DNA of 64,000 bases from Gemmatimonadota bacterium (GTDB lineage Bacteria > Gemmatimonadota > Gemmatimonadetes > Longimicrobiales > Gaopeijiaceae): the NCBI GenBank assembly GCA_015664885.1, contig DQPL01000064.1, positions 1 through 64,000 on the forward strand, given 5' to 3'. How positions within the stretch are numbered: position 1 is the first letter of the stretch; every line of letters begins with the position of its first letter. This document shows, piece by piece, positions 1 to 9,781 of this stretch. The position numbers were made by a program, and so were the translations under genes. The notes under the pieces are model-generated. The model was not told the DNA's origin, searched no databases, and saw only the letters and a program-made list of their open reading frames with translations.

Positions 1-2
1 CG

Positions 3-497
3 GAAGACGCCGGCGCGGTCGTGGCCCCCGGCCACGGGAAGGTGATCTCGATCTCGGAGGTCGACGAGCCGACGTTCATGGACGGCCCCGCCCGCCGCAT
101 CACGATCTTCCTTTCCATCTTCGACGTGCATGTGCAGCGCGCGCCGGTGAGCGGTCTCGTCGAGCATCGATCGTACAAACCGGGCAAGTATCTGGCCGCC
201 TGGAATGAGAAGGCGTCGGCGGACAATGAACAGTCCTCGATCGGGATCTCCACCCCGCAGGGCAAGGTTCTGGTCCGTCAGATTGCCGGCCTGATCGCAC
301 GCCGAATCGTGTCCGATCCGTCCGAAGGCGACGAGGTGGCACGCGGCGCCCGCATCGGTCTCATTCGCTTCGGCTCGCGTGTCGACCTCTTCATGCCCCT
401 GGATTGGCAGTTGGTCAGTTCCGTCGGCGACCGGGTTCGGGTAGGTTCGTCTGTGCTCGCTCGATTCCCCCTTTCCGATCACGCTCCTGGACGCTGA
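3..497 (+). CDS. psd: Phosphatidylserine decarboxylase, C-terminal part (5' end outside window)
   Basis: MDGPARRITIFLSIFDVHVQRAPVSG and IGLIRFGSRVDLFMP are typical of short-form Psd; reading frame is open to the left window edge; followed by pssA. Confidence 0.85.
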   Translation, partial: EDAGAVVAPGHGKVISISEVDEPTFMDGPARRITIFLSIFDVHVQRAPVSGLVEHRSYKPGKYLAAWNEKASADNEQSSIGISTPQGKVLVRQIAGLIARRIVSDPSEGDEVARGARIGLIRFGSRVDLFMPLDWQLVSSVGDRVRVGSSVLARFPLSDHAPGR

Positions 498-500
498 GGA

Positions 501-1370
501 ATGAGAAGGCCGCGCGCCCCGCGTCGAGAGACGCTGCAGAAAGGGATCATCATCCTTCCGTCTGCCTTCACGCTCGGCAACCTTTTCTTCGGGATCTACG
601 CGATCATCGCCGCCACGCGTGGCGATCTCGTGTGGGCGGGGTGGTTCATCGTCTTCGCCGGCACGCTCGACATGCTGGATGGGAGCGTCGCCCGCTTCAC
701 GCGCACGGGATCCCGCTTCGGCGCCGAGCTCGACTCGCTCGTCGATGTGATCTCGTTCGGGGTCGCACCGGGCTTCATCATCTACGAGATCTTCTTCGTC
801 GACGCTCAGTGGGCGTGGCTTCTGTCGTTCGTGTACATAACGGCCGTCGTGCTACGGCTCGCGCGCTTCAATATCGAGCACGATGGGGAGGCGAAACGCC
901 ACTTCCACGGGTTGCCGTCGCCCGCAGCGGCAGGGACCCTCGCTACCTACTATCCGTTCAGCCAAACGGCCTTCTTCGAGACTTATCTGAGCGACCTTCC
1001 GTGGGCTCAGATCATGGGCGTGGGCATGGTGCTGCTCGGTGTGCTGCTCGTGAGCCACGTGCCCTACGCCAAGGTGCCGAAGATCGGCGTCCGCACCGCG
1101 AAAGGCGCGCTGAACACCGTTTTCGTACTCAGTAATCTCTTCGCAGCGCTCGCCGTGCCCCAGTACTACTTCTTCAGCGTGGGCATTCTCTACCTCTCTT
1201 GGGGCTTGATCAGGTCAGTCCTTCTCGGACTGCTCGACCGACTCCCCAGCGGGGATCCGCTGCTGGAAGAAGACGAGGACAACCTCGACGACCGCGCAGA
1301 GGTTCGCACGCTCGAATATTCCGACTTCAGCGGTCACGATCCCGAACGATCCATGGAGGAAGAAGCTTGA
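501..1370 (+). CDS. pssA: CDP-diacylglycerol--serine O-phosphatidyltransferase
   Basis: CDP-alcohol phosphatidyltransferase motif DMLDGSVARFTRTGSRFGAELDSLVD; adjacent to psd. Confidence 0.93.
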   Translation: MRRPRAPRRETLQKGIIILPSAFTLGNLFFGIYAIIAATRGDLVWAGWFIVFAGTLDMLDGSVARFTRTGSRFGAELDSLVDVISFGVAPGFIIYEIFFVDAQWAWLLSFVYITAVVLRLARFNIEHDGEAKRHFHGLPSPAAAGTLATYYPFSQTAFFETYLSDLPWAQIMGVGMVLLGVLLVSHVPYAKVPKIGVRTAKGALNTVFVLSNLFAALAVPQYYFFSVGILYLSWGLIRSVLLGLLDRLPSGDPLLEEDEDNLDDRAEVRTLEYSDFSGHDPERSMEEEA

Positions 1371-1639
1371 GCCAGTTTCGACTGGAAGTCCGAGTAAAAC
1401 CGCGCCCGGGCATCCTCGACCCCCAGGGCAAAGCCATCCACCATGCGTTGAACTCCCTCGGGTGGGAGGGCGTCGATGACGTCCACGTGGGAAAGGCCAT
1501 CTATCTGGACCTGGTTGCCGACGATGCGGACGCCGCGATGGAAGCGGCGGAAGCGATGTGTCGAAAGCTGCTCGCGAATCCCGTGACGGAAACATTCGAG
1601 GTGTCGCTGGTCGAGGAACCCGTAGGGGCTGAGTCGTGA
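1367..1639 (+). CDS. purS: Phosphoribosylformylglycinamidine synthase subunit PurS (TTG start, overlaps pssA stop)
   Basis: [32 protein letters not shown]...; in-frame TTG at 1367; directly before purQ. The longer ORF start at 1199 is unlikely. Confidence 0.9.
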   Translation: MSQFRLEVRVKPRPGILDPQGKAIHHALNSLGWEGVDDVHVGKAIYLDLVADDADAAMEAAEAMCRKLLANPVTETFEVSLVEEPVGAES

Positions 1640-2334
1640 GAGTCGCGGTCGTCACCTTTCCAGGCTCGAACTGCGACTACGACCTCTATAAGGCTGCGCA
1701 GCAGGTAGGCGCCGAAGCCACCTTCGTTTGGCACCGGGAGCGCGGCCTCGATGGTTATGATGCGGTGCTGCTGCCGGGGGGGTTCTCGTACGGTGACTAT
1801 CTGCGCGCCGGAGCAATCGCGCGCATGAGCCCGGTCATGGAAGACGTCATCGAATTCGCCCGGACCGGGGCGCCAGTAATCGGCATCTGCAACGGCTTCC
1901 AGATCCTCTGCGAGGCAGGATTGCTTCCTGGCGTGCTGGTACGCAACGCGTCACTTCTGTTCGCCGGCAAGGACGTTCGGCTCCGGGTGGAGCGCGCAGA
2001 TACGCTCTTCACAGGTGACTATGAGCCAGGCCAGATCTTGCGTGTGCCCATCGCCCACGGAGAGGGGAACTACGAGGCTGACGAAGCAACGCTCAAACAC
2101 CTGGAGGACGAGGGGCACGTCGTGTTTCGCTACGTCGACGCCGAGGGCGAAGCCACGGATGCGGCCAATCCCAATGGGTCCTGGCACAATATCGCGGGCA
2201 TCATCAACGACAACGGCAACGTGCTGGGTATGATGCCTCACCCCGAGAGGGCAATGGAGGAGCTCCTCGGTTCTACGGACGGAATCGGCGTATTCACTTC
2301 GCTCGCCGCGAGCCTTTCGGCTGTCGGGAGCTAA
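1636..2334 (+). CDS. purQ: Phosphoribosylformylglycinamidine synthase subunit PurQ
   Basis: [31 protein letters not shown] glutaminase motif, MMPHPERA; 4-nt overlap with purS. Confidence 0.96.
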   Translation: MRVAVVTFPGSNCDYDLYKAAQQVGAEATFVWHRERGLDGYDAVLLPGGFSYGDYLRAGAIARMSPVMEDVIEFARTGAPVIGICNGFQILCEAGLLPGVLVRNASLLFAGKDVRLRVERADTLFTGDYEPGQILRVPIAHGEGNYEADEATLKHLEDEGHVVFRYVDAEGEATDAANPNGSWHNIAGIINDNGNVLGMMPHPERAMEELLGSTDGIGVFTSLAASLSAVGS

Positions 2335-2366
2335 CTACAACACTTCATCAGGAAGACCTCAATACC

Positions 2367-4667
2367 GTGAGCACGGTCGACGAAGCCGTCACGGAGACCC
2401 TAGTCGCCCCCCGCCCGGGCGATCCCGAAATCACCCCTGAACTCGTCGCGGACCACGGCCTCTCGGTCGAGGAGTACGAGCGCATTCTCGACCTCATGGG
2501 GAGGCAGCTCACCTTCACGGAGTTGGGTGTCTTCAGCGCCATGTGGTCTGAGCACTGCGGCTACAAGAACTCCAAGCGTCTGCTCCGGCTGCTGCCCACC
2601 GAGGCTCCGTGGGTCATTCAGGGACCCGGCGAGAACGCCGGAGTCATCGACGTCGGCGAAGGCTACGCACTCGCGTTCAAGATCGAGTCGCACAACCACC
2701 CCTCCGCCGTCGAGCCGTATCAGGGTGCCGCCACGGGCGTGGGGGGCATACTGCGCGACATTTTCACGATGGGTGCTCGGCCCGTCGCAGTGCTGGACTC
2801 GCTGCGTTTCGGGGACCTGGACAGCGGGCGAGTCCGCTATCTGTTCGGCGGAGTAGTGGCCGGCGTGGGCGACTACGGTAATTGCATTGGCGTTCCCAAC
2901 ATCGGCGGCGAGGTCGTCTTCGACCGTGGCTACGAGGGTAATCCCATCGTCAACGCGATGTGCCTCGGCCTGATGAAGACCGAAGAGCTGATCACGGCGT
3001 CCGCCGCTGGCGTCGGCAACCCGCTCATGACCGTAGGCGCGCGCACGGGTCGCGACGGCATTCACGGGGCCACCTTCGCGAGCGAAGAGCTCAGCGAGGA
3101 TGCCGACGAATCTTCACGCCCGCAAGTTCAAGTGGGGGACCCGTTTACAGAGAAGCTGCTTCTCGAGGCCAGCCTCGAGCTGATCGCGAGTGGGGCCATC
3201 ACGGGCATTCAGGACATGGGCGCCGCCGGCATCACGTCATCGGCCTCCGAAATGGCTGGCCGCGCCGGAAACGGAGTCGAGATCGACATGGCCCTCGTGC
3301 CGGTTCGCGAACAGGGCATGACGCCGTACGAGATCCTGCTCTCCGAGTCGCAGGAGAGAATGCTGGTTGTCGCCGAGAAGGGCCGCGAGCACGAGGTCGT
3401 GAGCATCCTCGAGAAGTGGGAGCTCGAGGCGAAGGTCATCGGTCAGGTCACCGACGACGGCCGTTTCCGGGTACTCGAGGGCGGAGTTACCGTCGCCGAT
3501 ATTCTCGCGCTGCCGCTCACGGACGGTTGCCCGACCTACGAGCGGGAGGGCGTCGAAGGCGAGGACATCAAGCTGCTCCGGGAGACCGATCTGAGCGAGC
3601 ATATGCTGCCACGCGGCAATCTCACTGGACTCTTCCGGAAGCTGCTAGGCTCTCCCAACATCGCATCGAAACGATGGGTCTATCACCAGTACGATACAAC
3701 GGTACGTACCGCCACCGCGGTCCGCCCGGGGGGAGACGCCGGCGTCATCCGGATCCGCGGCACCAGCAAGGCGGTGGCCGCCACCACCGACTGCAACGGT
3801 CGCTTCGTCTACCTGCAGCCCCGTACGGGGGCAATGATCGCGGTCGCGGAGGCCGCCCGTAATCTCGTATGCGTAGGCGCCCAACCGACGGCGATCACGA
3901 ACAACCTGAACTTCGGCAACCCGCTCAAGGCACATATCTACTACCAGTTCAGGGAAGCCGTGCTGGGAATGAAAGAGGCGTGCGAGGCGTTCGAAACCCC
4001 GGTCACAGGGGGGAATGTGTCGTTCTACAACGAGACCGACGGGGTCGCGATCTACCCGACACCGGTCATCGGCATGGTCGGCGTGATCGACGACGCGTCC
4101 AAGATCGTTGGCCAGGCATTTCAGACGGAGGGAGACGATATCGTACTGCTCGGTGAAAATACCGATGAGCTTGGCGGCTCGGAGTACTTGTACGTGACGG
4201 CCCGCCTCGTCGCAGGCGCGCCCCCGTCGCTCGATCTGGGTAAGGAGCGGGCGTTACAGCAGGCGGTGTTGATGATGACGCACGGCCGCCACCTCAGGTC
4301 GGCACGTGACTGCTCGGATGGCGGGCTGGCCTGCACGCTCGCCGAATGCGCGCTCGGAGACGGTGAAGCACCGATCGGCATCTCGGTTGAACTCGATGAC
4401 GACCTGCCGCCGGTCGCCGTGCTGTTCGCGGAATCCCAAGGCCGGATCGTCATTTCGTGCGCCGCGGATCAGACCGTTCATGTCCTGCGCATCGCGAAGG
4501 AGCACGGCGTGCCGGCCGCGAAGATCGGATCCGTAACCACCGGCGGCAGCCCCTTCCGGATCGTCATGCCCGAGGGCAAGATGGAGGCCGACCTGGTCGA
4601 GATGGCAGACGCCTATTTTGGGGCTTTGCCGAGAATCATGGACGCCCCATCGACCGCAGGAGCCTGA
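2367..4667 (+). CDS. purL: Phosphoribosylformylglycinamidine synthase subunit PurL
   Basis: [46 protein letters not shown]; 766 aa. Confidence 0.97.
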   Translation: MSTVDEAVTETLVAPRPGDPEITPELVADHGLSVEEYERILDLMGRQLTFTELGVFSAMWSEHCGYKNSKRLLRLLPTEAPWVIQGPGENAGVIDVGEGYALAFKIESHNHPSAVEPYQGAATGVGGILRDIFTMGARPVAVLDSLRFGDLDSGRVRYLFGGVVAGVGDYGNCIGVPNIGGEVVFDRGYEGNPIVNAMCLGLMKTEELITASAAGVGNPLMTVGARTGRDGIHGATFASEELSEDADESSRPQVQVGDPFTEKLLLEASLELIASGAITGIQDMGAAGITSSASEMAGRAGNGVEIDMALVPVREQGMTPYEILLSESQERMLVVAEKGREHEVVSILEKWELEAKVIGQVTDDGRFRVLEGGVTVADILALPLTDGCPTYEREGVEGEDIKLLRETDLSEHMLPRGNLTGLFRKLLGSPNIASKRWVYHQYDTTVRTATAVRPGGDAGVIRIRGTSKAVAATTDCNGRFVYLQPRTGAMIAVAEAARNLVCVGAQPTAITNNLNFGNPLKAHIYYQFREAVLGMKEACEAFETPVTGGNVSFYNETDGVAIYPTPVIGMVGVIDDASKIVGQAFQTEGDDIVLLGENTDELGGSEYLYVTARLVAGAPPSLDLGKERALQQAVLMMTHGRHLRSARDCSDGGLACTLAECALGDGEAPIGISVELDDDLPPVAVLFAESQGRIVISCAADQTVHVLRIAKEHGVPAAKIGSVTTGGSPFRIVMPEGKMEADLVEMADAYFGALPRIMDAPSTAGA

Positions 4668-4668
4668 C

Positions 4669-6093
4669 ATGACGATGCCGTGGGTCGACGAGAGTCCACG
4701 CGAAGAATGTGGCGTGGTTGGCATCAGTGGCATGGACGTGGCGGCGGAGCACGCATTCCTGGCGATGTACGCGTTACAGCACCGAGGTCAGGAAGCCGCC
4801 GGCATGGTGACCTTCGACGAGGAGGGCCTCCACGTGCTGAAGGGCCCGGGCGCGGTGGGTGACGTCTTCGAGACGTGGTCGATCCGAAAGAAGTTGCGCG
4901 GCCGCACCGCCGTCGGGCATCTGCGCTACTCCACGGCCGGCGGCAGCGATCTGGAGAACATCCAGCCGATCACGGCACGCTATGCGAACGGCACCATCGC
5001 GCTGGCTCACAACGGCAACCTCACCAACCACTTCGATCTGAGAAAGCGACTGGTCGACGACGGGGCCATCTTCCGCACCACGTCCGATTCGGAAACGCTG
5101 ATTCACCTGATCGCGAAGTCACGTCATGATACCGTCGACGCACAGGTCGACGACGCGCTCACGCATCTGGAAGGAGCATTTTCGATCGTGCTCGCGATTG
5201 ACGAGACGATTTATGCAGCGCGCGACCCTCGAGGATTTCGACCGCTGGTACTGGGCCGGAAAGACGGCGGAGCGATCGTCACCAGCGAAACGTGCGCTTT
5301 GGACATCCTCGGCGCCGAGTACGTGCGTGACCTCCAGCCCGGCGAGGTCATCCGCATACGCGACGGCGTGGTCAAGCAGCTGCGTTCGTTGCCCCCTGCC
5401 GAGCACCCGTCTCCGTGCATCTTCGAGCTCGTCTATTTCTCGCGCCCGGACTCGCGCCTGTGGGGGATCAGCGTCGACGCGGCACGCCGCGCATTCGGCC
5501 GCCAGTTGGCAAAGGAGCACCCGGTCGAGGCAGACGCTGTGATCGCGGTTCCAGACAGCGCCAACTCGGCGGCTCTCGGTTATGCCGAGGAAAGTGGCAT
5601 TCCGTTCGAGCTCGGCATGCTGCGACACCACTACGTCGGGCGCACTTTCATCAAGCCGTCTCAGGAGGACAGGGACTTCGGCGCGCGCATGAAGTACAGT
5701 CCGGTGCGAGGGGTACTGGAGGGGCGCCGCGTGGTCGTGGTGGACGACTCGCTCGTGCGCGGTACGACGAGCCGATCATTGGTGCGGATGCTGCGGGGCG
5801 CGGGCGCAGACGAAGTCCATTTTCGCATCGGCTCGCCGCCGGTGAAGTGGCCGTGCTTCTACGGAATCGACATGCCGACCAAGGGCGAATTGATCGGCTC
5901 CAAGCTCGAAGTGCCTGAGATCGCCGGGGAGCTCGGCGTCGAGTCGCTCGGCTACCTCTCCTTGCAAGGAATGGTCGATGCCGTGGCGACCGGCGGTCCG
6001 TATTGCACTGCCTGCTTCTCGGGAGACTACCCTACCCCGCTCGTCGATGTCGACAAGGGCTTCGTCTCCGAGGAGGGTCCTGCACGGAAATGA
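4669..6093 (+). CDS. purF: Amidophosphoribosyltransferase
   Basis: ECGVVGISGMD N-terminal Cys, YALQHRGQEAAG, VVVVDDSLVRGTTSRSLVRMLRGAGA PRPP motif; ATG at 4669. Confidence 0.96.
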   Translation: MTMPWVDESPREECGVVGISGMDVAAEHAFLAMYALQHRGQEAAGMVTFDEEGLHVLKGPGAVGDVFETWSIRKKLRGRTAVGHLRYSTAGGSDLENIQPITARYANGTIALAHNGNLTNHFDLRKRLVDDGAIFRTTSDSETLIHLIAKSRHDTVDAQVDDALTHLEGAFSIVLAIDETIYAARDPRGFRPLVLGRKDGGAIVTSETCALDILGAEYVRDLQPGEVIRIRDGVVKQLRSLPPAEHPSPCIFELVYFSRPDSRLWGISVDAARRAFGRQLAKEHPVEADAVIAVPDSANSAALGYAEESGIPFELGMLRHHYVGRTFIKPSQEDRDFGARMKYSPVRGVLEGRRVVVVDDSLVRGTTSRSLVRMLRGAGADEVHFRIGSPPVKWPCFYGIDMPTKGELIGSKLEVPEIAGELGVESLGYLSLQGMVDAVATGGPYCTACFSGDYPTPLVDVDKGFVSEEGPARK

Positions 6094-7115
6094 GCCCTAC
6101 GTCCGAACGGCTACTCCGCATGCCCAAGGCGGAGCTGCACGTGCATTTGGACGGCAGCCTGCGTGCCTCGACCATGGTCGAGCTCGCGGCGGAGCAGGAT
6201 GTGCCGCTTCCGACGGACAACTCGGTGGCGTTGTACGACTACATGGTCGTCGACGATGCGGGCAACCTCGAGGACTACCTCGAGCGCTTCCACCTCACGC
6301 TGGCTTTGATGCAGGACGCCGAGGCGATCGAACGCGTCGCGTACGAGCTCGCAGAGGATCACGCCAACGAGAACGTGCGCTATGTCGAGGCCCGTTTCAG
6401 CCCCATTCTCAACGCACAGGGCGAATTGCAGGCCCATGAGGCGCTCGAAGCCGCGCTCGAGGGCCTGCGGCGGGCCGAAAGCGACTTCGACATCACTACC
6501 GGAGTCATCGTATGCGCCCTACGCAGCCTCGACCCTAGCGTTTCCAGCGAGATGGCCGAGCTCGCCGTGGCGTTCGCCGACCGAGGCGTATGCGCCTTCG
6601 ACGTAGCGGGTGCCGAAGCCGGCAACCCCGTGCGCGACCATCTCGAGGCCCTGCGCACCGCGCAAGGCGCCGGCCTCCCCATCACAATCCACGCCGGTGA
6701 AGGCTTCGGCGCGTCCTCGATACGGCAAGCTATCGAGGACGGTGGGGCGGGTCGGATCGGGCACGGTACGCGGCTGCTCGAGGACGAGTCTCTGCTCGCT
6801 CAAGTCAGGGACGCCGGCATCCCGCTCGAGATCTGCATCACCTCCAACGTACAGACTGGCGTAGCAGCCACGCACGCCGAACATCCCGTTCGGCACTACT
6901 ACGACGAGGGCCTTTCTGTCTGCCTCTGCACCGACAATCGCCTCATGTCCGGCGTGACGCTCACCGAAGAGTACGAGCACGCCCGCGACGACCTCGGCTT
7001 CACGTGGCTCGAGTTGCTGCGCATAGCGAGGATGGCCTTCGAGGCCTCCTACGCCGCCCCCGAGGTGAAGCAGAAGCGTCTGGACGACTTCGACCGGGAC
7101 GTAGTTGGTCTCTAG
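6090..7115 (+). CDS. add: Adenosine deaminase family protein
   Basis: LPKAELHVHLDGSL-type motif (MPKAELHVHLDGSLRAST), ITIHAGE, RIGHGTRL, SVCLCTDNRLMSG; ATG at 6090. Confidence 0.92.
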   Translation: MSPTSERLLRMPKAELHVHLDGSLRASTMVELAAEQDVPLPTDNSVALYDYMVVDDAGNLEDYLERFHLTLALMQDAEAIERVAYELAEDHANENVRYVEARFSPILNAQGELQAHEALEAALEGLRRAESDFDITTGVIVCALRSLDPSVSSEMAELAVAFADRGVCAFDVAGAEAGNPVRDHLEALRTAQGAGLPITIHAGEGFGASSIRQAIEDGGAGRIGHGTRLLEDESLLAQVRDAGIPLEICITSNVQTGVAATHAEHPVRHYYDEGLSVCLCTDNRLMSGVTLTEEYEHARDDLGFTWLELLRIARMAFEASYAAPEVKQKRLDDFDRDVVGL

Positions 7116-7151
7116 CGGCCTCCGTAGCGACCGAGGCTAGGGCCTCCGCGT

Positions 7152-7293
7152 GGGGGGCGCGCTCCCTGCCCCCCCCCCGCTCGCCCTTTACGGGTTCCGT
7201 GGATTGTGGGCTCGCTTAGCGACGCGACGCGGGGCTCTTGTGCCCGGTAAGTTGGGGGTGCGTCGCGTCGATACCCCAGGGAGCGCGCCCCCC
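7152..7293. repeat. Nested inverted-repeat element (17-bp outer arms, 11-bp inner arms, 10-C tract)
   Basis: ggggggcgcgctccctg (7152-7168) is the perfect reverse complement of cagggagcgcgcccccc (7277-7293); cgacgcgacgc (7220-7230) pairs with gcgtcgcgtcg (7260-7270). Confidence 0.8.
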
Positions 7294-7339
7294 GCCCAGG
7301 GCTCCACGCTTTGGGCTGGAAAGCGGCCCGCACGGCGCG

Positions 7340-7921
7340 TCACGCTTGGAGGCACAAAGGCCCCGCTACGCGAATCGCCCCCGCCGGACCGAAGTCATAC
7401 GAAGCCGTGCTCGGATTCGTCATCTCGACGGTGTAGCTCCCGGCGCGGAGACCGCTGAAGGAGTATTGACCGTTGGCGTCGGTAGCCGTTGCAGCGGTAG
7501 ACATACCGCCGATGGCAACGGAGACGCCCAAGATGCTGGTTCCGCCCACGGACACCGAGCCGATAATGGCCGATGTGCGGACGTAGGAACCGTCGAAGTT
7601 GGCGGTAACCACCTGACCAGAAGTCGCGATCGTCGCACCCTTGATGGTGGTTGTGAACGTCGCATCAGAGGCGTAGCCCGTGATGGTCAACGTATATGAA
7701 CCATACGGGACGTCGTTGAACTGGAAGGCGCCAGTGCCGTCCGTCGTCGCGGTAGGACCGGACGACAGTGTCACCGTAACGCCAACAGCAGCGACGGCGT
7801 CAATTGTGACCACGCCCGCGATCGTGCCTATGACCGGAGGAGCGACGACTGGGTCGACTCCCTCGTCACAAGCAGCGACTGCCACGAGCGCTGCGAGGGT
7901 CAAGTACTTAAAACGCTTCAT
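7340..7921 (-). CDS. Putative lipoprotein with carboxypeptidase-regulatory-like (beta-sandwich) repeats; C-terminus probably truncated
   Basis: Signal/lipobox LAALVAVAAC; repeated G.V...G..V.....T.T...G.Y.F..L..G.YT pattern; ends abruptly in FGPAGAIRVAGPLCLQA. Confidence 0.6.
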   Translation of the reverse strand: MKRFKYLTLAALVAVAACDEGVDPVVAPPVIGTIAGVVTIDAVAAVGVTVTLSSGPTATTDGTGAFQFNDVPYGSYTLTITGYASDATFTTTIKGATIATSGQVVTANFDGSYVRTSAIIGSVSVGGTSILGVSVAIGGMSTAATATDANGQYSFSGLRAGSYTVEMTNPSTASYDFGPAGAIRVAGPLCLQA

Positions 7922-8088
7922 TGTCACCTTATTCCGTTGAGGAATGGATGAGGTGCCCGGATTGGGCACATGGGACCGAGGGGCTTCCAAGCAAGGGGGT
8001 GCCACTTCGTGTCCAGGCCTAAGCAACTTCACAGCAACGAGTTAGGGACTTGTCAGTATTCTGAAGCACCGCGGAAAATGGGCAAGTC

Positions 8089-9090
8089 TCAGATTTCTGA
8101 GGTTTCGTTTAGAAAGCCCTCCGCCAACGTGACGAAATCAGCCGAACCGACGTAGACCGGTGTGCGTTGGTGAAGCGACTCCGGGACGACGTCACACAAG
8201 TCCTGTAGCCCAGTAGTGGCGCGGCCCCCGGCCTGCTCGGCGATCATGGCGATGGGGGCGGCCTCATAGAGCAGTCGAAGCTTCCCGGACGGGTTCTCGT
8301 GGTCCGAGGGATACATGAAGATGCCGCCCTGGAGCAACGTGCGGTGGAAGTCGGCCACGAACGACCCGATATACCGTGAGCCGAAGCGACCATCGTTCTT
8401 CAGGTGGCTGATGAGGCGTTGCTGACCTTGGGACCAACGGTCGAAATACGCCTCATTCACTGAATAGACCCGGCGCGGCGGATCCGGAAAGCACATCTGG
8501 GGATGGCTGAGCACGAACTCACCGATCGAGGGATCGAGCGTGAAGCCATGCACGCCGGCACCCGTGGTGTACACCAGCATGGTCGAAGACCCGTAAAGCA
8601 CGTACCCGGCAGCAACCTGCCGAGAGCCGGGCTGGAGACAATCCTCCAATGTGCCTCGCTCGCCGCTGGTGATCTTGCGGTGGATGCTGAAGATGGTCCC
8701 GATCGACACATTCACGTCGATGTTCGACGAACCGTCCAACGGATCGAAGATCACCACGTAGTCCCCGGCGGGGAATTTCTCCGGGATCGGGATGTAGTCG
8801 TCGTTCTCCTCCGAGGCCATGCACGCGACCAGGCCGGTGTGGTCGAGGGCGCGGTACATCACACGGTTTGCGAACTCGTCAAGCTTCTGCACGTTCTCGC
8901 CGTGAACGTTTCGCTTGCCGGCAGCACCGAGGATGTCCACGAGCCCAGCCCTGTTGACCTCGCGCCCGATCACCTTGGCGGCGAGCGCGATGTCTTGCAG
9001 AAGGCTGGTGAACGCCCCGGTCGCCTCTGGGACCAGGCATTCTTGGTCGACAACGAAGCGCGAGATCGTGACCACGTGACTTTCGAGCAT
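8089..9090 (-). CDS. fbp: Fructose-1,6-bisphosphatase class I
   Basis: VIFDPLDGSSNIDVNVSIGTIFSI, GGRATTG...DL motifs; likely ATG at 9090. Confidence 0.95.
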   Translation of the reverse strand: MLESHVVTISRFVVDQECLVPEATGAFTSLLQDIALAAKVIGREVNRAGLVDILGAAGKRNVHGENVQKLDEFANRVMYRALDHTGLVACMASEENDDYIPIPEKFPAGDYVVIFDPLDGSSNIDVNVSIGTIFSIHRKITSGERGTLEDCLQPGSRQVAAGYVLYGSSTMLVYTTGAGVHGFTLDPSIGEFVLSHPQMCFPDPPRRVYSVNEAYFDRWSQGQQRLISHLKNDGRFGSRYIGSFVADFHRTLLQGGIFMYPSDHENPSGKLRLLYEAAPIAMIAEQAGGRATTGLQDLCDVVPESLHQRTPVYVGSADFVTLAEGFLNETSEI

Positions 9091-9174
9091 GTACGCTCTC
9101 GGGACGTGAGGTGAGCGGGCCGGAGCCGTGACGAGCACGGAGACCCCCGAGGATAGAAACCGCTCAGGAGCGCG

Positions 9175-9451
9175 TCAACGCTCTCGACGCACCTGGAACG
9201 TACCGTCGGGCCGAGCGACGAGGGTTACGGTGCCGTCCAGGTCGGTCCGGTACAAGGTCGTGCCCGAGGCGAGCAGCCGACCTAGGACACGGGGCGACGG
9301 GTGCCCGTACCGGTTGCGACGACCTACCGAAACCACCGACACTTGCGGCGCGACCGTAACGAGTGCGCCGAAGCGACTCACCGCGATGCCGGCCGCAAAG
9401 GCCAACGCCGCGGTGGCGACCGTGGGTAACGACCTGATTACGATCGCCTCC
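9175..9451 (-). pseudogene. ComEC/Rec2 remnant (C-terminal end, possibly fused to N-terminal end by internal deletion)
   Basis: PQVSVVSVGRRNRYGHPSPRVLGRLLASGTTLYRTDLDGTVTL matches the ComEC C-terminal consensus (SaG.NRYGHP...V..RL...G...YRTD.DGT); ORF is only about 90 codons and upstream stop is near 9452. Confidence 0.65.
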
Positions 9452-9466
9452 GGCCGAGATCATGCC

Positions 9467-9781
9467 TCAGTTCTCTGCCCCGCCTCCTTCGAACAATTCA
9501 CGCTGATCGCGGTCGGCGAACCGGCTGCGCTCCTCGCGATCCTCCTCCAGGAGCCGGTCACGTAAGATCCGCCGCACCTTGAGGTCCGACTGAACGCCCG
9601 CCACGAGCATGATCACCATGCCCGTGATCAGGCCACCAAACGCGATGAAGGTGAGTGGGACTCCGTAGAGCGTCTTGATGCCAAGATCCAGCGTGACGCG
9701 CTGGCTCCCGTTCAGCGATGCGAAACCTAGAGAGAGCGCCAGGACGATGAGGATTCCCAGCGCTCCCCAGAATCGGCTCAC
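9467..9781 (-). CDS. LapA domain-containing (DUF1049-like) membrane protein
   Basis: Two TM segments, ALGILIVLALSLGFASLNGSQRVTLDL...LTFIAFGGLITGMVIMLV, charged C-terminus. Confidence 0.7.
   Translation of the reverse strand: MSRFWGALGILIVLALSLGFASLNGSQRVTLDLGIKTLYGVPLTFIAFGGLITGMVIMLVAGVQSDLKVRRILRDRLLEEDREERSRFADRDQRELFEGGGAEN

Noticed and set aside
4618-4668. Extended purF start at 4618
   Set aside because: PurF requires an N-terminal catalytic Cys region close to the start; ATG 4669 fits and avoids overlap with purL
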